Origin: Diogma glabrata | Taxonomy: Eukaryota; Arthropoda; Insecta; Diptera; Cylindrotomidae | Length of the DNA stretch: 64,000 nucleotides | Reading direction: 5' to 3' | Assembly: GCA_963693315.1 (NCBI GenBank) | Contig: OY856187.1 | Location: 115,026,437 to 115,090,436, forward strand | Shown here: in pieces, positions 56,512 to 64,000 of the stretch | Numbering within the stretch: the first letter of the stretch is position 1 | How the letters are laid out: the number at the start of each line of letters is the position of its first letter | Notes under the pieces: model-generated | Told to the model about the DNA's origin: nothing | Databases searched by the model: none | What the model saw: only the letters and a program-made list of their open reading frames with translations | Position numbers and translations under genes: made by a program

Positions 56512-57943
56512 AATAATACATAAATCAATACCTCGAAATTGTAACTCACATTAAACCAATGACGAATATGGGGATCGCGTATGAGTGCATTGAAAAACAT
56601 TTACTAAATCTAACCATAATCAAAAAAAACATACAATTAATTTCATATATAAATTAATTGCATCATCCAAAAATATGTCAACAAAAAAAACCAATACTGG
56701 TTTTACCCAAAAATTACAAAAATTTATAATAATATTATATGAATATCTTTGCCAAACCAAACCGGTTTGACAACCAACGCCTAAAACTGCGCCAAAAATA
56801 TACAAAATCATTAATTATTTACTCATATAATTCAAATATAAAAAAAACCCTTACAAAGCCCCAGGTCTTTGTTTCGGCTGCCAGTTATTACACAGTCCCT
56901 GTTTCGGCGCCAGTTATTGCACAGGCCCTGATACGGAGCCAGTTATTATCTTGGACCTTTGTTAACTAATATATTTAAAAGGAATTTACCCGGGATAAAA
57001 TCGAATCGTAAATTTGGGAATCTCTTAAATTTTATATAATTAGCCTGACATTCCAAAGAGAATAATTAACTAAAATTAATATATATATTTACAATAAATA
57101 CCTTAAATTATTAACTGTTGATTGATGATCTGGTTCTAATTTTCCAATTCCCTTGACTAGCGTTTGATCAACTAATTATATTGGATGAACTAATTTGTGA
57201 ACATCAGTTGTTGCTGTTGAATTACACCTTCGTTGTTCGAAATGCCCAATTGAACATTGCATTTGATCCTTTAACTTTTCATTTATATATCTGCCTTTGA
57301 ATCCATGCGGTTTCAACAACCGGAAAAACCATCAAACAAACGATTGTCTCTAACTGTGGTAATAGCTTCGATCACTGTTATCCTTGCTATTCATACTTCC
57401 GATAACATCATTGGATACTTTATCTTCATGTACTGCCACATTTTATAAAGCAGATTTCTTTTAAGATAAATTAAGTAAAAAAAACTTAATGAAAACAAGA
57501 ATGAAAAACTTCAGAAAAAATGTATATATGTAATCCAAATCACACACTAATGAAAACAGTGTTAACTTTTTTGTTTGATTTAATGTTTAATCACCAAAAA
57601 CAATTGAACATTTTCTTTTGAAAAGCAAAAATGGAATCAATCTTTTTTTAAATTGCAAAATGTGATTTTTCTTTTGACATCTCATGATGTCAAAACAAAA
57701 TCGGGTAATCTTCAAAATTCAGCAATGATTAACAACGACATCTGTTCATTAGTATTGGAAATAAAAATTTAGTACGTTCGTTGGCTTTTTATAATATATT
57801 CAAAATCAATTAGCAGTTAAGTTGGGAAAATTTTAAAAGTACTATTAATGTAAAAATGAACGGAAATTAATGTAATACATTTCTATTGAATTGAAAACAA
57901 AGAGGAATTTGATTTTATTATTGTTTTGCGATTATTGCGATCG
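56512..57943. other. Non-coding DNA with a three-unit minisatellite
   Basis: 56862-56955 holds three ~29-bp units with the core TGTTTCGGCGCCAGTTATT or variants (GCTGCCAGTTATTACACA, GCGCCAGTTATTGCACA, GAGCCAGTTATTATCTTG). The rest is A+T-rich without a gene. Confidence 0.55.
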
Positions 57944-58898
57944 TTACACACTTTCTTCGAATTCATTGAAAAGTCTTTCACTTTCCTCATTCCATCTTGA
58001 AATATATTCCATACGATAGCCTCGCGGTATGAATTTTTTTGCAGCTGTTAGAGTAGCGCCAAGGAAACGTTCGTAGTTCTTTGCAACTTGGGGAATAAAT
58101 CGCACAGAAGCATCTTTTGAAAAATGCCATGAAGCCTTTAAAAAATTCCATCTAGGTTTCGGTATTGAATGTATCATCGGGATTTGTATTCCAGCCTCTA
58201 CTATTACTGTTCGATGCTGAGAATGTGGGAAACCCAATAATACTTGTCTTAAAGCATGTATTGGTTGATCTTTAGAATTAGATGAAACGAAACATAGGTC
58301 TGGGTTGTAATCTCGGCACCATCGGGCGGATTGAAAAATACCAAGGTCTTTCGCGTCGAATATGAGATGCAAGTTTTGCTGTTCAGACCAATTTACAAGT
58401 GTTATACCGTTGATGTCATCATTCTGATATTTCCATAGTGTGTGATGGCTGTTAAAGTCACCAATATAGATGCTCGGTTTATCATATGAAGGGAGAACAT
58501 TAGTCGGCCAAGCTGTGTTTGGTATATGTATACATTCATAATAATTGTTCCGCCAACCTTAATTGTTATGATAGAAACATCGTCTGTTGAAGAGGTTTCC
58601 ACTAGTTTCACATTTTCAGACCACATTTTACATACGTTGCAGTTCCATACGATTTATGAAATGTTGCTCCGATAATTTCATATCCAGGAATTTCACCTCT
58701 GGTAACTAAAATTTCGTTTGATGCAATGTGTGTTTCTTGAATGACTGCAATATCTATTTTGTAATCTTTTAGTTGATTCGATAAATGTTCGCATGTCGAT
58801 TTGCTAGATCCTTCAATATTCAATTGATAGATTCTTGTTATCGGTCCGATTTTTCTTGTATTTTGGTTTGAAATTTGATTTTGATTTTGGTGTATCAT
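57944..58898 (-). pseudogene. LINE endonuclease fragment, frameshifted and lacking RT
   Basis: Three successive frames make one AP-endonuclease domain. 58898-58608 has YQLNIEGSS (start), IAVIQETHIAS (catalytic Glu) and GEIPGYEIIG. 58626-58402 continues with SIITIKVGGTI and MNVYI. After a further shift near 58530 (an apparent 2-base TA gain) the next frame would read through the IGDFNSHHTLW motif. 58372-57944 ends with PDLCFVSS, QHRTVIVEAG, PKPRWNFLKASW and FIPRGYRMEYISRWNEE. So there are at least two frameshifts. No reverse transcriptase follows, although LINEs normally lose the 5' end. The clade is not certain. Confidence 0.75.
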
Positions 58899-61689
58899 TT
58901 CAAACTTGTTTTTCCCTCTGTAATAGCCAGGAGATCAAATAAATGATAGTTTGGCTTCCGATATGATTATGACTATTTTTGATTGTGTACCTTTTAGGGA
59001 GTCTATCCTTACAACATTATTTAAATTTAAAATAACAATTTTATGAAAATATTATTTTTATCAAAAATGTTTTGCATCCGAAGTCAATGGTTGCTTGATT
59101 ATATTAAATAATATAATATAATATAATACGTTCATAATATATTTTAAAATAAAAACATAATATAGAGATATAGATAATATAGATAATAAATTATTGATCA
59201 TTTTTATCGTCTTCCATTACAGACGGATAGAAGAGAAGTTTGGTCATGAACTGATTGGTCTGATCTCGTTGTTTTTTATAAATATCTTCATCAGTAGAGT
59301 TCGGATGAAATCAAATCCATTATGCCTGCAAACAGTCAAACTGTTGAGATCCCTCATTCACAACTGTCATATAGTTACAGAATGCAGAGGGATTCCTTTG
59401 TTTGCGAAATGAAATCGACTAGCTGATAGATACGAAAATTTAAAAACAATTCCTGGAACACGAGGATATCACTCATACATTCCTACAAATGATGGATCAA
59501 TCTTAGCTAGACGTTATTCTAACTCTACGGAATTTAGTAATGTAAAATTAAATAAATGATAAAAAATGTGTAAAATATTTATTTTGAGTTAAAATTAAAA
59601 ATTTGTTATAAAACATATATGTAAATCCAAAAAACACTGTTCCTTTTTTAACTCCACTTTTTTTATGATGAAACATTTTAAGGCGTGTTGCAATAAAATT
59701 AATAAAAAAAAACAAATCGAATTTGAATTTTTTACCGTTATGTTTCTAAAAGAAAGTGTTCAAGGTCATATAATGTGAATTATTATTTTGCTCTGTTTAA
59801 TACATACATTTTGAGTTATATAACATTAAAATCAGTCCAGTAGTTTTGACTGTAGAGCCATTTCAATACACCAGGGTCGAGCAATTTCTTGATTTTTCAA
59901 CACCCTGTATCTTAGACAGGGTTAAAAAAAAAACTAAAAACGCAGAAAACTTTTTTTTATTGATGTCAACGAATTCTAATTATACAAAATTAAAACCTCA
60001 TTTCCAGACCTTGCTGATTTCACGTGTTTTTCACCCGGCATTAAAAATATGTTTCTCCTCGACGCCTAATAAATTCATTTTGTTAAAATTTTATCCGGAA
60101 CTCCAAGAATTCCCATTGCATAGGTAAATTTTATATGAAATCTACCTAAAACAAGCAGCTCAAAGGATAAACTTATATCATATTATTTAGAACATCAGCA
60201 GCCAAATTCTGTAACTGTGAAGCGGTGTAGTGATAAATTTTTTATCATTTCACCGTAAAAAAATCTAAATTAGTGAAATGTTAAAACTGAAAAGTTAACA
60301 CTGACTTTTGATTAGTGATAAAATAAAATGAATTCTTTTGTTGCTAACGCCATTATGTCAAAAAACACAATTACACCAATGTGATTTGTTTATTTAAGAT
60401 TTCAAAATAACATCAAAAATTTTTTTTCAAATTTAACTTCGAAAATATTTAAATATAGTTAAATTGATGTTTAAATTGTGTTGTTCAAAATGATTGGTAT
60501 TTATGTGTTTTAGACCGTAGTTCGGAATTAATATATCTTTATGTATATACGTATATACAGTCAACTAGATTTACATTTCATGTATCAAAACGCTCATGTT
60601 TGTCGTAGGTTTATGTATTGTTTTCTTGAACTTAATGGTTTTTGAAAATGAAACTGGCAATTACAAATAATGCAAGAGCACAATACCATTGAAGACGTCA
60701 TCTGTCTATATCTGAACACTTATGCAGAAGTGTGTTCAGAATATTGTTAAAAAGATCGACGTCTGCTATCGTAGTCGTGATGAAAATTTACCAAATATTA
60801 CTTTTTATCCAGAACGGTAATATAACATACTTCTAATGAGATATTATAGAATTCTTTCAAAATCTATATTTCTTGAACAATAGAGGAACAAATTCCTGTT
60901 GTTAGATTAGAACTTTAATTATGACCCCACTAGAGTCAAAATAAGTCTTATCTGCAAAAAATAGCAATATACTTGACATCTCGTTTATTTCAGCATTTCT
61001 CATAAATATGTCTTTGCATAACTGACGGCATGAATTAATTGAACAAATCTTTTATTTAATCCAATTAAAAATTAATTTCGCTCAACCATTATATTTTGTT
61101 CACAAAAAATAATTTATTTTGAAAATAATAAATAAAGGATTTTTTATAATAATTCTATTAAATAAAACAATCAATGAAAATTTTATGCATTGACGTTTGA
61201 TATTTAGTGAGTCGCCTACTTACTATAAGATTTTTTAACACTTACATCGCACATAAATTGCATATAGAATCGCAAAAAATGTTAAAATGATAAAAATTTG
61301 ATGATAAAATCGAAATAAAGAAATTTTTAACACTTCACCACTTCACAGTCACAGAATTTGGCTGCAGGTGTTATAAATATATCACAAACAACGATCTACT
61401 GTATCGCTTTGATATGATTAAACATTAATTTTAAGGTAAATGTATTTTTGAGTCATATAAAGTAAAAAAGTTTTTAGAACACATAACCGCATAACTACTT
61501 TAAACCCAATTTGTTTAAAGTTATCATAAGACAAATTATTGGAAAATAATATTTTTAAATTTCATAATCTATTCTTTTAGAACTCATGTATTCAAATTTA
61601 AAACATTAAATTGATACAAATTTTCATACATAGATTTTGAAATTTAAAAATATTTTTATCCTACACAACCAAATCAAATTAAATCAATT
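58899..61689. other. 2.8 kb of A+T-rich non-coding DNA
   Basis: There is a short (TAATA)n run at 59103-59130. Frames at 59194-59412 and 59846-60127 have no recognisable domain. No RNA gene was seen. Confidence 0.4.
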
Positions 61690-62059
61690 TCTGACCAAAA
61701 AAAATTGGCTAAAGTCAACAACCTAAACATATGGTTAAAGTGCATTTGAAAGATGAAAAATAAATCAACTATCTATCTATGTAGCCAACAACAACAACGC
61801 GTAACCCAAATTCTTCAAAAACTGAAAAATTATTTTGACCATTTTTAACTTACAAAAACAAACCAAAATTATCAATGAATTCTAAAAACCTTTATATATT
61901 TATATAAACATGTCAAAGGAAACACTAATCCATGCGAGTTTTTTTATTATTATTAATTGTATTTTACCATCGTATTTTTTGTTGTCTCATTAGTAAAATA
62001 GAATATAAAGCAAAAGAAATTTCAAATACATATAAATGTTTCTCTTTTTTTATTTTGAT
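61690..62059 (+). repeat. Diverged direct copy of the flank at 63345-63930
   Basis: Shared wording in the same order: CTGACCAAA, GTAACCCAAAT, TATCGTATTTTTT-like CATCGTATTTTTT, AGTAAAATAGAATATAAAGC against GTAAAATAGAAAATAAAGC, TATTTTGATTTG. It is more diverged than the two inverted arms are from each other, so the flank sequence occurs on both sides of element copy E. Confidence 0.5.
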
Positions 62060-63346
62060 TTGTTAAAGTATAAGTACTTTTTATCTCTGTTTAGAAATTT
62101 ATTTCAAAACTAACACGAAACATCAATACGTTGCCGGAAAATTATAACAGATCAAAAATTAACATAATTTAGTGAAAAGATGATACACTCAGCAAACTAC
62201 TCAAAATCATCTCCATTTAGCGTTTCGAGAAAATATTACAAAATCACAAATTCATATTTCTTTCAAATTCCAAAAATATTGTAAAACTTAAATAAAATCA
62301 AACTTTTTCAAAATTCCAAAAATATTCCAAAAATTACAATAAAATCAAATACTTAAACTTTTTTAAATTCCATTAATATTCCAAAAATTCTTAAAAATCC
62401 AAACTTTTTCCAAAATTCTAAAAATATTGCAATAATTATAACACAATCAAAAATTGAAAAATACCAAAAACATTCCAAAAATTAGAATAAAATCAAATAT
62501 TTAAACTTTTTCTAAATTCTAATAAAATTCCAAAAATTCTTAAGAATTCAAAGTTTTTCCAAAATTCTAAAAATATAGTAAAAATTATTACAAAATCAAA
62601 AATACAAACTTTTATCAAAATTCCAAAACTATTTCAAAAACTATAACCAATTCAATAAAACCAATTCATAAAAACAGATAAATTTTTTTTTCCAAAAAAT
62701 TGGCTAAAAAAATCAATGAAATCATTTTTGACACGCTTGACATTATTTTTTTTGACAATCTTATAATGTCATAATTCTCTATAATAATAATATATTTTCA
62801 TGCATACATATTATTAATTTTATTTTTTTCCAAAAAATTGAGTAAAAAAATAAATAAAAATCTTTCTTTTTACACACTTGACAACATTTTTTGACAAACT
62901 TATAATGCAAAAATCTAGATTTTGGTCTCCCATACCAATCCCGGCCATCATGATTTCTCCAAATTCAATGTTCCTACTCGTAATCACTTAAAATGAACGT
63001 TTTTTAAGCAAAAAATATGCAAATTTCCTTGTTTTGACACACTTGACGATTTTTTTGACACGCTTCCGGTACAGCTATCGAACACATAATCCTTTCGGCA
63101 TATAGTAAATAATTCGGCAATAATTTTTAGAAAAAAAAAATTTCAAATCCGTTCAGCGGTTTTCTAGATTTCGTAGGTTGTGACGGACGGACGGCGGACG
63201 GCCGGCCGACAGACAGACATACATTTTTGTTTGTTGCTTTTTTAGAATCAGTAGGTCCTAAAACGTCGAGAAATGCCAAAAAAGCATGGGTAAGAATTTC
63301 ACTTTGAGCTCATGAATGTAATCCCATGTCTTTCAGACCGAAGTAA
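62060..63346 (+). mobile_element. Inverted-repeat element, copy E (5' end missing)
   Basis: It starts within the family at TTTGTTAAAGTA and lacks the leading ACTTCGGTCTG region. It has the CTAACACGAAACATCAATACG section, the ~60-bp array (62265-62660), TTGACA-type units and the G+C-richer tail (GACGGACGGCGGACGGCCGG), and ends CAGACCGAAGT (63334-63344). It is much closer to copy D than to A, B or C. Confidence 0.75.
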
Positions 63347-64000
63347 TTATATCAAACACGACCAAATGAATCAATTTAAATCAAACTCTGACCAAACTAA
63401 ATTGATATATTCTAAAATCTAAAGTCATCGACCTAGGACAATAAAAACTTAATATAGTTCAAATCCATTTAAAAAAAGATGAAAAAATAAATAAAAAATC
63501 TTGACAACAAAACAAACAATTCGTAACCCAAATAACAAATTCAATCATTTGCTTCTTCAATATACAAAAACAAAAAATTATCATCACAACACAATCCTTA
63601 AATTATATATTTAAACACTCATACATACGAGCACTTTTTCTATTTTATAATATCGTATTTTTTCGTATTTAAGTAAAAGTAAAATAGAAAATATACAAAA
63701 ACAAAAAATTATCAATGAATGAAATTATATTTGTTAAATATAAAAAATTATCATACCAATACAATCCTTAAATACATACGAGTACTTTGTTTTTATTTTC
63801 TATTTTATAATTATCGTATTTTTTCGTATTTAAGTAAAAGTAAAATAGAAAATAAAGCAAAAGAAATATTTCTCTTTCAAATATAAATTCTCATTTTTTT
63901 ATTTTGATTTGCTTTGTTTATTGTTTCATATAAGACAGAAAGAATGCAATGTATAATTTGTAAAATTTGTATATTGCTTAACCTTTCATCTCTGGTTGTA
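63347..64000 (+). repeat. Right arm of the large inverted duplication (flank part)
   Basis: Reverse complement of 44138-44788 with very few differences. It contains an internal ~150-bp tandem duplication (ATCGTATTTTTTCGTATTTA followed by AGTAAAAGTAAAATAGAAAA at 63651 and 63813). The match reaches the last base of the window, so the arm probably continues beyond it. Confidence 0.85.

Noticed and set aside
44138..64000. A Maverick/Polinton-like giant transposon (inverted arms ~20 kb apart)
   Set aside because: No DNA polymerase B, packaging ATPase, capsid or Polinton integrase was found between the arms; the coding content is retroelement fragments. Kept only as an unexplained inverted duplication.

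Overview
The window is A+T-rich eukaryotic DNA (roughly three quarters A+T by eye) packed with transposable elements. I find no host gene that I can support. A jockey-type LINE, a CR1/jockey-group LINE, a mag-type Ty3/gypsy element primed by tRNA-Ser, a tRNA-derived SINE and many short inverted-repeat elements point to an arthropod, probably an insect and perhaps a fly. The species cannot be told from this sequence. It reads as an intergenic or heterochromatin-like TE graveyard with two recent arrivals.

Layout. 1-4160: A+T-rich DNA with a 113-bp hairpin element (2581) and two hairpins (3744, 3861). 4161-10878: a non-autonomous inverted-repeat element with internal tandem arrays (copy A), split by a near-full-length jockey LINE (5238-10065; intact ORF1 and ORF2, poly(A), 13-bp target duplication). 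10879-17768: A+T-rich DNA with ~110-120-bp quasi-palindromes, two coding relics of unknown family, and a double palindrome at 15393. 17769-22387: two more copies of the inverted-repeat element (B complete, C truncated) and a hairpin at 20585. 22397-29500: a 350-bp MITE, a foldback remnant and a nest of SINEs and inverted repeats. 30-31.7 kb: two long (TA)n tracts. 32.3-36.3 kb: a dead LINE on the minus strand, split by a 1.25-kb TA-flanked inverted-repeat element. 38-43.3 kb: a second copy of the 2581 hairpin, a GC-rich TIR-like segment and a nested foldback element. 44.1-46.6 kb and 61.7-64 kb: two inverted, nearly identical copies of a composite repeat facing each other across ~15.5 kb. Between them lie a gag-protease fragment, an intact mag-like LTR retrotransposon (51045-56506) and a decayed endonuclease fragment.

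Function. The only apparently intact coding capacity is the jockey LINE (RNA-binding ORF1p plus endonuclease/RT ORF2p) and the mag-like element (one Gag-Pol polyprotein). The other coding fragments are broken. The least explained signal is a set of five ~110-121-bp quasi-palindromes. They share length and a CpG-containing core but have unrelated arms. There is also a separate group of very precise short palindromes.
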